NCBI RefSeq assembly: GCF_030908245.1
Contig: NZ_JAVFJJ010000003.1
Span: forward strand, 124,001-188,000
DNA length: 64,000 bases
Direction: 5' to 3'
Source of the DNA: Sinomonas sp. ASV322
GTDB lineage: Bacteria > Actinomycetota > Actinomycetes > Actinomycetales > Micrococcaceae
This document shows, in pieces, positions 1 to 10,627 of the stretch. Every line of letters begins with the position of its first letter. Within the stretch, counting starts at the first letter, position 1. The notes beneath the pieces are model-generated. The model searched no databases. It had not been told where the DNA came from and worked only from the letters and a program-made list of their open reading frames with translations. Made by a program: the position numbers and the translations under genes.

Positions 1-134
1 AGGTTCTCGTCTTCTCGCAGCCCGGTGCCCTTCCGCCCGCGGCGCTCGAACAGGTGATCACCGCGGTCAAGGGCCTCGACATGGAGGACGTCCACCGCAA
101 GGTCGCCGAGGCCCAGGCCTCGCGCGAGAGCTGA
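1..134 (+). CDS. thioredoxin-like protein, C-terminal end (partial)
   Basis: The window opens inside this gene; only the last 43 codons are present, read from base 3 to a TGA at 132-134. The visible tail contains SQPGALPPAALEQVI followed by an amphipathic helix. From memory this matches the C-terminal end of actinobacterial thioredoxin-family proteins in which an extra helix follows the thioredoxin fold. The redox-active CxxC motif would lie upstream, outside the window, so activity cannot be judged. A strong hairpin follows the stop. The assignment rests only on the tail. Confidence 0.55.
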   Translation, partial: VLVFSQPGALPPAALEQVITAVKGLDMEDVHRKVAEAQASRES

Positions 135-147
135 CCGAAGCACGTTC

Positions 148-182
148 GACGGCGCCGCCCCCCGTCCGGGAGCGGCGCCGTC
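148..182 (+). terminator. hairpin terminator after the thioredoxin-like gene
   Basis: GACGGCGCCGC and GCGGCGCCGTC form a perfect 11-bp stem with a 13-nt loop, 13 bases after the stop codon. There is no real U-tract (the tail is GTCGTCTAC), which is common for terminators of high-GC actinobacteria. Confidence 0.55.
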
Positions 183-259
183 GTCGTCTACGGGTTCCCT
201 GCCTCGCGCCCCGTTGCTAGCCTGCTGCCACATGTGATCGACGAGGATCGGGAGGGCCC

Positions 260-1951
<1,692 letters not shown>

Positions 1952-2109
1952 GGGCGCGGCGCGACGTTCTGGTCCGTTTCTTGGGCCGCTCGCGCAGTGT
2001 TTGGCAGTGACACGCCGGGTTTCTACCGATTGGGACGAAACAACTGGACGGGAGCGCGGGCTGAGGGTCGACGCTACGTCGCTTTACCGACGAGAACGGA
2101 GAACCGGAC

Positions 2110-2682
2110 ATGGCAAAGCTCATCGTGAGCGAGAACGTCTCGCTCGACGGAGTCATTCAGGACCCGGCCGGCGATGAAGGCTTCAGCCGCGGAGGCTGGG
2201 TCGGACTGATAGCGGCTCACGAGGACCTGGCCAAGGTCGCGCTCAATGAGGCGCTCGGCGCAGAGGCCTTCCTGCTCGGCCGGCGGAGCTACGAGTGGCT
2301 GGCCGCACGATGGCCATCCCGGTCCGGCGCCTTGGCGGACAGGCTCAACAGCTTGCCCAAGTACGTCCTGTCCTCCACCCTCGGAGATCCCGCCTGGAAC
2401 AACTCGACCGTGCTGTCCGGCGATGCTGTGGATGCGGTCTCGAAGCTGAAGCAGACGCTGACAGGGGAAATCGTCGTCGCAGGCAGCTTCCAGCTCCTGC
2501 GCACGCTGCTCGAGCACGACCTCGTCGACGAGCTGAGGCTGAAGGTCTTCCCGGTTGTGCTCGGGGCTGGCAACCGTCTCTTCGGCGAGACGAGCGAGAA
2601 GAAGCCAATGCGGCTTGTCGACAGCCGAATCCTCGGCGAGGGCATCGCCTTCCTCACCTACGAGCTGGTCCGGGGCTCCTAG
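2110..2682 (+). CDS. dihydrofolate reductase family protein (RibD C-terminal type)
   Basis: The 190-residue product begins AKLIVSENVSLDGVIQDP, the typical first strand and loop of the RibD C-terminal/DHFR-like fold (YwjB/YyaP group). It continues with FLLGRRSYEWLAARWP and ends with the GSFQLLRTLLEHDLVDELRLKVFPVVLG-like block, shortened here, that marks this family. Members bind NADPH and are presumed reductases of unknown substrate; they are not the folate enzyme, which is encoded separately at 42.8-43.3 kb. A GGAGAA site precedes the ATG. GC content is visibly lower than in the neighbours, and the gene ends convergently 31 bp from the AlkA-like gene. Confidence 0.8.
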   Translation: MAKLIVSENVSLDGVIQDPAGDEGFSRGGWVGLIAAHEDLAKVALNEALGAEAFLLGRRSYEWLAARWPSRSGALADRLNSLPKYVLSSTLGDPAWNNSTVLSGDAVDAVSKLKQTLTGEIVVAGSFQLLRTLLEHDLVDELRLKVFPVVLGAGNRLFGETSEKKPMRLVDSRILGEGIAFLTYELVRGS

Positions 2683-2713
2683 CATCCGGCCGCAGAGGAA
2701 CACGGGCTTGGTC

Positions 2714-3706
2714 TCAGTGGCCTCGGTGGTCCTGGATCGTCATGCGCGGGCCGTAGCGCGGCGCCCGCACGCCCGCAAGGCCGAGCATTCGCACGACGCG
2801 CTGGCGCTGCCCGCGCCATGGTTCGAGGAGTCGGAGCATCCCGGCGTCGTCCGTGCGCTCGCCCGTGAGCGCGTAGCCCACGAATTTTGCGAGGTGGTAG
2901 TCGCCCACCGAGATCGAGTCCGGGTCAGCGTGCGTTCGCTGGGTGATCTCCGCGGCGGTCCACACGCCGATGCCCGGAATGGTCTGGAGGCCCGCGGAGG
3001 CCTCGGAGGCCGTCTTCGCGGCCAGGCGCTCAAGGCCCGACGCCGAGCGCAGCGCCCGCATGATCGTCGCCGAGCGCTGGGGCCCGACGCCCGCGCGGTG
3101 CCACTCCCACGACGGAACGCGGAGCCACTCCGCGGCCGACGGCGGGACGACAAGGCCCGCCGGAGCGGCGCGGCCCGCCCCCGGGGCAGGCGATCCGAAG
3201 CGGCGCATGAGGTACCGATATGCTCGGCGGGCCTCGACTCCCGTGACCTTCTGCTCGAGGATTGCGGGCACGAGCTCCTGGGTCACGCGTCCCGTCGCGG
3301 GCAGGCGCAGCCCCGGGTTCCGCCGTCGTGCCTCGCGCACGAGGGGAGGCAGAGTCGAGTGGAACGGCTCGGCGTCGAACGCCTCCCATGAGTCGGTGAG
3401 CCCGAGGAGCGCGGGCGCGGATTCGATGGCCGACGCCGCCCCCTCGCCCCATGCGCGGGCCCGCAGCTCACGCCGGGCGTGCGTGAGGAGGAGCGACGCC
3501 GGGCCCTCGGGCGTGCGGAACGCCGTCCATAGCCCGGCGGGGTGGGCCGCGAAGGCGGGGTCGCCGTCGCCCCTCTGAAGTGGGAAGCACGTCGCGGCGA
3601 GGGAATAGTGCTCGGGGGCCTCCCAGACGTCTTCGGCGTCTGGCTTCCCTGACGCGCCTTCGGACGCGGCCGATGCGGCGCGCGCGAACGGGGGAGCCAA
3701 GGTCAC
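2714..3706 (-). CDS. DNA-3-methyladenine glycosylase family protein (AlkA-like)
   Basis: This 330-residue protein carries the HhH-GPD fold of AlkA-type base excision glycosylases, which remove alkylated purines from DNA. The helix-hairpin-helix is LQTIPGIGVWTAAEI near residues 241-255, and the expected catalytic aspartate follows in SVGDYHLAKF near 268. An EQKVTG segment near 150 marks the start of the catalytic half. The N-terminal half is the AlkA_N-like domain with little conservation. The start used is a GTG at 3706 with no clear ribosome site, so a downstream start is possible. It is divergent from the VOC gene. Confidence 0.82.
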   Translation of the reverse strand: MTLAPPFARAASAASEGASGKPDAEDVWEAPEHYSLAATCFPLQRGDGDPAFAAHPAGLWTAFRTPEGPASLLLTHARRELRARAWGEGAASAIESAPALLGLTDSWEAFDAEPFHSTLPPLVREARRRNPGLRLPATGRVTQELVPAILEQKVTGVEARRAYRYLMRRFGSPAPGAGRAAPAGLVVPPSAAEWLRVPSWEWHRAGVGPQRSATIMRALRSASGLERLAAKTASEASAGLQTIPGIGVWTAAEITQRTHADPDSISVGDYHLAKFVGYALTGERTDDAGMLRLLEPWRGQRQRVVRMLGLAGVRAPRYGPRMTIQDHRGH

Positions 3707-3846
3707 CCGAGCATCATGTCACGGCCCGGCGACAATTCCCCGGCACCTCACAGATGCAGACCCTTGACGCCCTTGGGGCGCCCCCGAAGAATCGCCGTAG
3801 GGCGCGCATCCGACGCTCGGTCCCCCCACCGACGGAAGGCAACACC

Positions 3847-4245
3847 ATGGCTGGACAAGTTGTGCACTTCGAGATTCCCGCAGACGATTCGACCCGCGCA
3901 GGCTCGTTCTACTCCGAGGCCTTCGGCTGGAACCTCATGCCGGTCCCCGGGATGGACTACACGATGGTCGGCACGACTCCGTCGAACGAGATGGGTGCCC
4001 CGACGGAGCCGGGGGCCATCAACGGCGGCATGTACACGCGCAACGAGCAGTTCCCGCAGTCGCCCGTGGTCACGGTCGACGTCGAGGACATCGATGCGGC
4101 CCTCGCCAAGATCGAGTCCCTCGGCGGGAGCACCGTCTCGCCGAAGATCCCGGTGGGCGAGATGGGCTTTGCTGCCTACTTCAAGGACACGGAGGGCAAC
4201 ACTCTGGGCCTGTGGCAGAACGCTGCCCCGCCCGCGGCCGAGTAG
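3847..4245 (+). CDS. VOC family protein (glyoxalase/bleomycin-resistance fold)
   Basis: The 132-residue protein has the paired beta-alpha-beta-beta-beta modules of the vicinal oxygen chelate superfamily. It begins GQVVHFEIPADDSTRAGSFY and ends with AAYFKDTEGNTLGLWQ, the usual last strands. In this subgroup (close to CFP-30/27 family proteins) the function is mostly unassigned. A GGAAGG site lies 6-7 bases before the ATG, which fixes this start over in-frame upstream codons. It converges on dnaE2 with only 9 bp between the stops. Confidence 0.85.
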   Translation: MAGQVVHFEIPADDSTRAGSFYSEAFGWNLMPVPGMDYTMVGTTPSNEMGAPTEPGAINGGMYTRNEQFPQSPVVTVDVEDIDAALAKIESLGGSTVSPKIPVGEMGFAAYFKDTEGNTLGLWQNAAPPAAE

Positions 4246-4254
4246 CCGAGAGGT

Positions 4255-7200
4255 CTAGCGGAAATTCCGGCTCGAGGTCTTCGCCCGCAGCGGCAGGGCC
4301 TCGAGCCGGTCCGCGACAAGGTTCGTGACGCCTTCCTTCGACCGCTCGAGCAGACCGCGGACGATCATCGCCCCCGCGCTCTGCGCCACCCTCCGGTAGC
4401 GGGTCCAGACGCCGATGCTGCACACGATGTTGAGGATCCCCGTCTCGTCCTCGAGGTTCATGAACGTGATGCCCTGAGCCGTCTGCGGCCGCTGACGGTG
4501 CGTCACGATCCCCGCGACCTCGATCCGGGTTCCGTCCTCCGCCGCGCGCAGGGAGTCGATGCGCAGGACGCCGCGGGCGTCGAGCGCCTCGCGGGCGTGC
4601 CGCACGGGGTGGTCGTCGGTCGCGACGCCCGTGGCCCACAGGTCGTAGGCCACGGCCTCCTCGTCGCTGAGCTCGGGCAGGAGGGGAGGCTGGACGAACG
4701 GCTGCGTCCCCGGCAGCTGGCCCGGCCGCTCGAGCGCCGCGGCTCCGGCCCGCCACAGGGCCTCGCGGCGCGTGAGCCCGAGGGAGTCGAGGGCCCCGGC
4801 CGAGGCGAGCGATTCGAGCTGCTCGGCACTCAGGCCCGTCCGCCGCGAGAGCTCGGCGAGCTCCCGGAAGGGGCCGTTGGCCTCGCGCTCGGCGACGATC
4901 CGCTCGGCGAGGTCCTTCCCGATACCCGTGACGCTCGAAAGCCCCATCCGCACGGCGCGGGACGCGTCGCGTCGGTGAGCGGCGCCGTCGTCCGGAGCCT
5001 CCGGATCGAAGCCCCCGACCTCGGGCTGGAAGATATTGAGGCACGCATCGAGCCCGCGGGGCTCGCCGGAAGGGGCGACGACGTCCGGCCCCTCGCCCGC
5101 GAGAGGTTCCAGGCACGCGTCCGCCTGCGAGCGGAGGATGTCCGGGCGCAGCACGGTCACGCCGTGTCGGCGCGCGTCCGCGACGAGCGTCTGCGGCGAG
5201 TAGAAGCCCATGGGCTGCGCCCGCAGGAGCGCCGCGAGGAACGCCCCCGGGTAGTGGAGCTTGAGCCACGAGCTCGCATACACGAGCACGCCGAAGGCGA
5301 TCGAATGCGACTCGGCGAAGCCGAAGTCCGCGAACGCGGCGATCTGGGTGTAGATCGCCCTCGCCTCGTCGTGGCTCAGCCCGTTCGCGGCCATGCCCGC
5401 GAAGAGCTTCTCTCGCAGGCTCCCGATGCGTTCGACGCCGCGCTTGGACCCCATCGCGCGGCGCAGCAGGTCCGCGTCCTCGGCGCTGCAGCCGCCGATC
5501 GCCATGGCCATCTGCATGACCTGCTCCTGGAACAGGGGGACGCCGAGCGTGCGCTTGAGCACGGGTTCGAGGAGCGGGTGAGGATAGGCCTCCTTCTCCT
5601 CGCCCGCTCGACGCCGGATATACGGGTGCACGGCCCCGCCCTGGATGGGTCCAGGCCGGATGAGCGCGATCTCGACGACGAGATCGTAGAAGCTGCGCGG
5701 TCGGAGCCTCGGGAGCGTGCTCATCTGAGCACGGGACTCGACCTGGAACACGCCCACCGAGTCGGCCCGGCACAGCATGTCGTAGACCGCAGGCTCTTCC
5801 TTCGGGATGTCCTCGATGCGCCAGCGCTCGCCGAAATGCTCGTCCACGAGGTCGAAGCAGTACTGGAGCGCCGCGAGCATGCCGAGGCCCAGGAGGTCGA
5901 ACTTGACGAGGCCCATCCACTCGCAGTCGTCCTTGTCCCACTGCAGCACCGTGCGGTTCTCCATGCGCGCGTGCTCGATCGGCACGACCTCGCCCACGGG
6001 CCGTTCCGTGAGCACCATGCCGCCCGAGTGGATCCCGAGGTGCCGCGGCGCTCCCAGGATCTCCCGCGCGAGGGCCACGACGCGCGGGGGGATGCGGTCG
6101 TCGTCGCCTGGAGGGGCCGTGGCTGAGGTGCCGGTGGCACCTTGGGCGCGTGCGCCGTCGTCGTTCGCGGCGTCGCCCGCCTCGGCCTCGGCCCCGGTCT
6201 CGGCGGCCTCGGCCGCGAGCCCGTCCCATCGATCGAGCCGCTTGGACCACGCGTCCTGCTGGCCCTGGCTGTAGCCGAGGGCCTTCGCGACGTCCCGCAC
6301 GGCGTTCTTGGGCCGATAGCTCACGACGTTCGCGACCTGCGCTGCGTTCCCCCGCCCGTACACCTCGTAGACGTGCTGGATGACCTCCTCTCGCCGATCC
6401 GAATCGAAGTCGACGTCGATGTCCGGCTCCTCTTCGCGCAGGCTCGAAAGGAAGCGCTCGAACGGCAGCCTGTACCGGATGCTGTCCACGGCCGTGATAC
6501 CGAGGAAGTAGCACACGGCCGAATTGGCGGCCGAACCGCGGCCCTGGCACAGGATGCCTCGGCCCTTCGCGAACTGGACGATCTCGTAGACGATGAGGAA
6601 GTAGCCGGGGAAGTCCTTCTTCTCGATCACCGCGAGCTCCTGCTCGACCCGTTGGCGGACCTCCTCGGGGGAAGCCGTGCTCCTCCACTGACCGCCGGGC
6701 ATGCCGTAGCGTTCGACGATGCCGCGGTCCACGAGCTCGCGCAGATAGGACATGGGCGTATGCCCGTCCGGGACCTTCTGCTTGGGCAGCTTCGGCCGGG
6801 CCGCCCGGAGCGGGAACGCGAGCTCGTCGGCGAAGCGCACGGTGTTCTCGACCGCGCCCGGATAGCGAGCGAAGCGCCGCGCCATTTCCGCCCCGCTGCG
6901 CAGATGAGCGCCGTCGCTCGCGGGGAGCCAGCCGTCGAGCTCGTCGAGGCTCCTCCGCGCCCGCACGGCGGCGACGGCGGTCGCGAGCGGATGCCGGGAG
7001 GGCTCGGCGTAGTGCACGGCGTTCGTCGCGACCGTCGGAAGGCCGAGCCGCGCGGCGATCGACGCGAGCGCGTCGTTGTGCGCGCTGTCGAGCGGGTTGC
7101 CGTGGTCGAAGAGCTCGACGACGACGGCGTCCCACCCGAAGCGGTCCGCGAGCTCCCGGAGCGCGCGGGCAGCCGCGGCCTTCCCTCCCGTCGCGAGGGC

Positions 7201-8256
7201 GCGCCGGACGGCGCCTTTGCGGCAGCCCGAGAGCACGAGGCAATGGCCCTGCAGCCGCTCCGTGAGGTCGTCGAGCTTGTAGACGGGGCGGCCCTTTTCC
7301 GCACCTCCCGCGAGCTGGGCGGCCGTGATCGCCCCGGCGAGCCGGTGATAGCCCTCCTCGCCGCGCGCGAGGACGAGCAGATGCTCGCCTTCCGGGTCCG
7401 CGACCCCGTTCTGCGGGCCGCCGAGGCCGAGGGAGAGCTCGGCGCCGAACACGGTCTTGAGCCCATACGCCTCCGCGGCCTCCGCGAGACGGACGACGCC
7501 GTAGAAGCCGTCATGATCCGTGATCGCGAGGGCGTGGAGGCCGAGCCGGACCGATTCCTCGACGAGTTCCTCGGGGGCCGAGGCCCCGTCGAGGAAGCTG
7601 TAGTGCGAATGCGCATGGAGTTCGGCGTACGGGACGGTGGGTGGGGCTGGCTCGGGGACCGAAACGGACGACGACGCGCGCTCGCCTCCCGATGCTGCCT
7701 CGCCGCTCGGGGCGGCGGCGGGGGCACCTGGCGCGTCGGGAGAGCCTGGGGCGCCTGCTGAGTCTGGGGCGCCTGCCGAGCTTGGGGCGCCTGCTGAGCT
7801 TGGGGCGCCTGCTGAGTCTGGGGCGCCTGCCGAGCTTGGGGCGCCTGCTGAGCTTGGGGCGCCTGCTGAGCCTGGGGCGCCTGCTGAGCCCGGGGTGCCT
7901 GCTGAGCTTTGGGTGCCTGCTGAGCCTGGGACAAGGGGCAGCGGGATGTACGGGCCGCGCTTCCGCGTCCACGCGGGGCTGTCCCCGCCGTCGTGCAGTT
8001 CTGGGGCGCGGCCGGTGCCGGTCCGTGGCGTCCCGGTTCGAGGCGCTCCGGTCCGAGGGGTCCCCGTTGAAGGGGTCTGGGACCGGCCCTTCCTGCCCGC
8101 CCCGGCCTTTCCAGCGGCTGCGCCGGCCTTCCCGGCGCCCGCCCCAGTTCCAGTGGCCGGCTCGGACGAGGCCTCGCTCGTGGGGAGCGTGACCTCTTTC
8201 CCCTCAAGGATGTCGTGGAGCTGCTGCCACGGTATTGGCGGGTTGTTCCAGCCCAT
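4255..8256 (-). CDS. dnaE2: error-prone DNA polymerase III alpha subunit
   Basis: This 1333-residue C-family polymerase is the catalytic member of the ImuA-ImuB-DnaE2 mutasome used for SOS-induced translesion synthesis. The DnaE2-specific start GWNNPPIPWQQLHDILEG is present, then a PHP domain from about residue 210 (HAHSHYSFLDGAS). The palm motif PDIDVDFDSD near 613 and KFDLLGLGMLA near 785 carry the catalytic aspartates; a helix-hairpin-helix and OB fold (VAGIVTHRQRPQTAQGITF) close the protein. It is longer than the usual 1050-1150 residues because of a low-complexity insert before the PHP domain (residues about 25-205) and an acidic Ala/Gly-rich linker near 680-715. AGGAGG precedes the ATG by 7 bases. 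It is last in the operon after imuB. Confidence 0.95.
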   Translation of the reverse strand: MGWNNPPIPWQQLHDILEGKEVTLPTSEASSEPATGTGAGAGKAGAAAGKAGAGRKGRSQTPSTGTPRTGAPRTGTPRTGTGRAPELHDGGDSPAWTRKRGPYIPLPLVPGSAGTQSSAGTPGSAGAPGSAGAPSSAGAPSSAGAPDSAGAPSSAGAPSSAGAPDSAGAPGSPDAPGAPAAAPSGEAASGGERASSSVSVPEPAPPTVPYAELHAHSHYSFLDGASAPEELVEESVRLGLHALAITDHDGFYGVVRLAEAAEAYGLKTVFGAELSLGLGGPQNGVADPEGEHLLVLARGEEGYHRLAGAITAAQLAGGAEKGRPVYKLDDLTERLQGHCLVLSGCRKGAVRRALATGGKAAAARALRELADRFGWDAVVVELFDHGNPLDSAHNDALASIAARLGLPTVATNAVHYAEPSRHPLATAVAAVRARRSLDELDGWLPASDGAHLRSGAEMARRFARYPGAVENTVRFADELAFPLRAARPKLPKQKVPDGHTPMSYLRELVDRGIVERYGMPGGQWRSTASPEEVRQRVEQELAVIEKKDFPGYFLIVYEIVQFAKGRGILCQGRGSAANSAVCYFLGITAVDSIRYRLPFERFLSSLREEEPDIDVDFDSDRREEVIQHVYEVYGRGNAAQVANVVSYRPKNAVRDVAKALGYSQGQQDAWSKRLDRWDGLAAEAAETGAEAEAGDAANDDGARAQGATGTSATAPPGDDDRIPPRVVALAREILGAPRHLGIHSGGMVLTERPVGEVVPIEHARMENRTVLQWDKDDCEWMGLVKFDLLGLGMLAALQYCFDLVDEHFGERWRIEDIPKEEPAVYDMLCRADSVGVFQVESRAQMSTLPRLRPRSFYDLVVEIALIRPGPIQGGAVHPYIRRRAGEEKEAYPHPLLEPVLKRTLGVPLFQEQVMQMAMAIGGCSAEDADLLRRAMGSKRGVERIGSLREKLFAGMAANGLSHDEARAIYTQIAAFADFGFAESHSIAFGVLVYASSWLKLHYPGAFLAALLRAQPMGFYSPQTLVADARRHGVTVLRPDILRSQADACLEPLAGEGPDVVAPSGEPRGLDACLNIFQPEVGGFDPEAPDDGAAHRRDASRAVRMGLSSVTGIGKDLAERIVAEREANGPFRELAELSRRTGLSAEQLESLASAGALDSLGLTRREALWRAGAAALERPGQLPGTQPFVQPPLLPELSDEEAVAYDLWATGVATDDHPVRHAREALDARGVLRIDSLRAAEDGTRIEVAGIVTHRQRPQTAQGITFMNLEDETGILNIVCSIGVWTRYRRVAQSAGAMIVRGLLERSKEGVTNLVADRLEALPLRAKTSSRNFR
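7751..7930 (-). repeat. ten 18-bp tandem repeats inside dnaE2
   Basis: Ten consecutive 18-bp units, reading GCGCCTGCTGAGCTTGGG with small variants on the plus strand, encode a six-residue Gly-Ala-Pro-Ser-Ser-Ala repeat at about residues 109-168 of DnaE2. The unit length is a multiple of three, so gain or loss of units keeps the frame. Adjacent shorter PRTG repeats (around 8030-8070) are similar in nature. Confidence 0.95.
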
Positions 8257-8275
8257 TCGTGCCTCCTGGGCTCTT

Positions 8276-8340
8276 ATCCGGTGCGAACCCGCTCAATCGG
8301 TGCTGGGCAGCACCGGTTATGCGGGTCCGGGCCGGGCATA
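8276..8340. repeat. intergenic nested-palindrome repeat, copy 1
   Basis: The core is an inner hairpin CGGTGCT-GGGC-AGCACCG at 8298-8315, enclosed by an outer arm pair ACCCGC/GCGGGT that continues imperfectly outward to 8276 and 8340. The same inner hairpin with GGGC loop occurs in two other intergenic gaps (36197-36252 and 37304-37363). This copy lies between imuB and dnaE2, inside the SOS operon, so it is probably transcribed. Confidence 0.75.
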
Positions 8341-8342
8341 TC

Positions 8343-9944
8343 TCAGTCGTAGCGGGCCTCGGCCCGCCAGGCCCCTTCTTCGCCGAGGAGGAGCCAGGCC
8401 TCGCCGTCGTCGTCGAGGATCTGGAACCGCTCGGCGTGGCGGCTCTGATCGGCGTCCCACCATCGCTGCCGCAGCGGCCACGGGCCAGCCCAGCTTCGGA
8501 CCCTTCTGCGGTCCTCACGGGGGCCGGGGCGGAACCACGTGGGCGGTGCCACGAGATCTCCCCGGGGCCCGACGCGGACGGTGGACCCGGCGTCGTCGAC
8601 GAGTTCCACGGGGAGCGGCTCGGGGAACACCGTGGCCGGGAGCGGCTCGGGGACCGTCCCGGGCCAGGGCTGAGTGGAGAGGGCCGCAGTGCCCGACGGC
8701 GGCGCCTCGCCCCACGGGAGCAGGAGGCAGCGCTCGGCGAGGAGTCGGCCCCCGCTCGCGACCGGGTGCAGCACCGAGCCGTGCCCGAGCATGCTCTGGA
8801 GACGGCGGAGACCGTGGTCGAGCCGCTCGTCGACGCCCCCGAAGAGGGCCTGCCCACGGCGCCCGAGCTGGTCGGTGCGTTCGGGCGTGAGGCGGATCTG
8901 CACGACGGGAGCGGCCAGGCCGTCGCCTGTCGAACGCCAGGTGGTCCTCGGCACGTGCGCGCGAGGATCGGTGGGACCGGACTGGAGCTGCCAGCGGACG
9001 CGGTCCACGACGTCGTTCGCGCCGAAATGCTGCGGGTGCCCCCAACAGCGCTCGGAGCGCTGGTCGGCGTCGTCCGTGATCTGGACGCGCAGCTCTGTGC
9101 ACGCGAGCCCCTGGAGCCTCAGCCCCTCGACGAAGTCCTCGGCTGTGGGCCGCACGGCGAAGGCGATCTGGTCCACACGGTCGAGCCCGGGCTCGAAGTC
9201 TGCGACGCGATCGAGGGGCGGGGGCGGCACTCGGGGCGTCACGGCCCGCGCGTCGTGCCCTTGGGCCCGCGCGTGGGCTTCGAGGCCTTCAGCCCCGAAG
9301 CGCGAGCGGACGTCCGACGGTGGGAGGGCCGCGAAGTCCCCGAGGGTTCGGATCCCGAGGCGGATGAGCAGCGAGCCGAGCTGGGGATCGCCGAGGACGC
9401 TCACCGGCAGCGGCGCGAGGAATGCGGGCGAGGCGCCCGCAGCGAGCACCAGCAGGGGAGAGAGCTCGTCCGCCCTGCGTGCCGCCTGTTCCGCCGCGAA
9501 GACGGAATCGGCGATCCCCGCGCGGGCCTCGAGCCCGAGCCGTGAGGCCGCCTCGAGGGCCGCGCCCCCGGCGGCCTCCTCGCTCCCGTAGTAGCGCGCG
9601 GCGCCGCGCGCTCGCAGCGCGCAGAGCCCCGGCCGGAGCACCTGGACTCCTGGGAGCGCTTCGTCGAAGCGGAGGAGCGTGGGTTCGAACTCGCGGGCGT
9701 CCCGGGCGGCGTCGGCCGGTGCGACGACGAGCGCGGGGCAGCGCGACTGGGCCTCCCGCAGACGGAGTCCCCGGACGACGCCCGCGTTCCTCGCCTCCGC
9801 CGAGCACACCGCGACGCGCCCCTTCTCCATGACGGCAGCGGGAACCCGGTCGGGAAGCTCGCCCGCGAGCTGGGCGGCGACGAGCGGCCAGTCCGGGAAC
9901 CAGACGACGAGGGCGCGTGTCACGCCGTTCCCGGAGCCGCTCAC
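8343..9944 (-). CDS. imuB: ImuB, Y-family polymerase-like mutasome protein
   Basis: This 533-residue protein is related to Y-family polymerases but belongs to the ImuB group, which links DnaE2 to the sliding clamp and has no polymerase activity of its own. The N-terminal ALVVWFPDWPLVAAQ replaces the DxDxF catalytic strand, and the usual SIDE acidic pair is not visible, consistent with an inactive site. A helix-hairpin-helix segment (IRLGIRTLGDFAALPP) lies near 210-225. The GTG start at 9944 overlaps the imuA stop in GTGA, which decides it over a GTG 21 bases downstream. The C-terminal tail contains RRVRSWAGPWPLRQRWW, typical of the ImuB C-terminal region. Confidence 0.92.
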   Translation of the reverse strand: MSGSGNGVTRALVVWFPDWPLVAAQLAGELPDRVPAAVMEKGRVAVCSAEARNAGVVRGLRLREAQSRCPALVVAPADAARDAREFEPTLLRFDEALPGVQVLRPGLCALRARGAARYYGSEEAAGGAALEAASRLGLEARAGIADSVFAAEQAARRADELSPLLVLAAGASPAFLAPLPVSVLGDPQLGSLLIRLGIRTLGDFAALPPSDVRSRFGAEGLEAHARAQGHDARAVTPRVPPPPLDRVADFEPGLDRVDQIAFAVRPTAEDFVEGLRLQGLACTELRVQITDDADQRSERCWGHPQHFGANDVVDRVRWQLQSGPTDPRAHVPRTTWRSTGDGLAAPVVQIRLTPERTDQLGRRGQALFGGVDERLDHGLRRLQSMLGHGSVLHPVASGGRLLAERCLLLPWGEAPPSGTAALSTQPWPGTVPEPLPATVFPEPLPVELVDDAGSTVRVGPRGDLVAPPTWFRPGPREDRRRVRSWAGPWPLRQRWWDADQSRHAERFQILDDDGEAWLLLGEEGAWRAEARYD

Positions 9945-10627
9945 GGCCAGCCCCCCGCAGCCGGGCGCGCGGCACCCGTGCGGAGCGCGACGACGTCCGG
10001 CGCGCTGAGGTCGACGACGGCGCTGCGGGCCAGGCCGCGCTGCGTGAGCTCGAGGTCCACGCGGTGTCGTGAGAGATGCCCATAGCCCTCGCCGAGGCCC
10101 TCCCAGCTCGTGCCGCGCATCCGCAGGACGGCCTCGCTCTGGGGCCATGGCCCGAGGACGAGGAGCGTCCCGGCCCGCTCGCGCAGCCGCGACCCGAGCT
10201 TCGCGGCCTCGCCGGGCGCCACGCGCCCCGGGCCCTGGGCGAGGAGGAGCGGCAGGACGTCGGCGAGGGCCGCGACGACGGGGAACCAGTGCTCCCCGGG
10301 ATCGGGGACGAGCACGAGCCGGTCGAGGGCGATGCCGAAGCCCGCGGCGGCCTCGGCGCCGAAGTCCGGGAATCCGACGGCTCCGCACCACTGTCCCTCG
10401 GACGAGGCGCCCGCGAGCAGGGCCATGGCCACGGAGAGCGGAACGTCGAGCGAGTACGCCGTGCCGCCGCGCAGGCCCGACGGCAGGAGCGGGGCGAAGC
10501 ACGGGAGCACGGGGTACGAGCCCTCGCGGTTGCGCCGCCCCTGGAGCACGTGGATGCGTTCCTGCAGCTCCTCGAGCGTGCCCGCACCAGAAGGTGTGGG
10601 GGGCAGCGTGGGGAGAGGCAGAGACAT
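9941..10627 (-). CDS. imuA: ImuA-like (RecA-fold) mutasome protein
   Basis: The 228-residue product sits first in the SOS cassette and resembles the actinobacterial ImuA-prime group, a short RecA-fold protein that supports ImuB and DnaE2 in damage-induced mutagenesis. Visible landmarks are LEELQERIHVLQGRR at the start, the strand GQWCGAVGFPDFG and GTLLVLGPWP. A clear Walker A is missing, as is common in this group. The ATG at 10627 has AGAGG only 1-2 bases upstream, too close for a Shine-Dalgarno, and a candidate -10 places the transcript start at this ATG, so translation may be leaderless. Its stop overlaps the imuB start. Confidence 0.85.
   Translation of the reverse strand: MSLPLPTLPPTPSGAGTLEELQERIHVLQGRRNREGSYPVLPCFAPLLPSGLRGGTAYSLDVPLSVAMALLAGASSEGQWCGAVGFPDFGAEAAAGFGIALDRLVLVPDPGEHWFPVVAALADVLPLLLAQGPGRVAPGEAAKLGSRLRERAGTLLVLGPWPQSEAVLRMRGTSWEGLGEGYGHLSRHRVDLELTQRGLARSAVVDLSAPDVVALRTGAARPAAGGWP

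Noticed and set aside
2110-2682. Second folate dihydrofolate reductase
   Set aside because: The motifs are those of the RibD C-terminal family, and a true folA coupled to thyA is present at 42759-43340.
7751-7930. CRISPR array
   Set aside because: The 18-bp units are contiguous with no spacers and encode a regular peptide repeat inside DnaE2; no cas genes are present.
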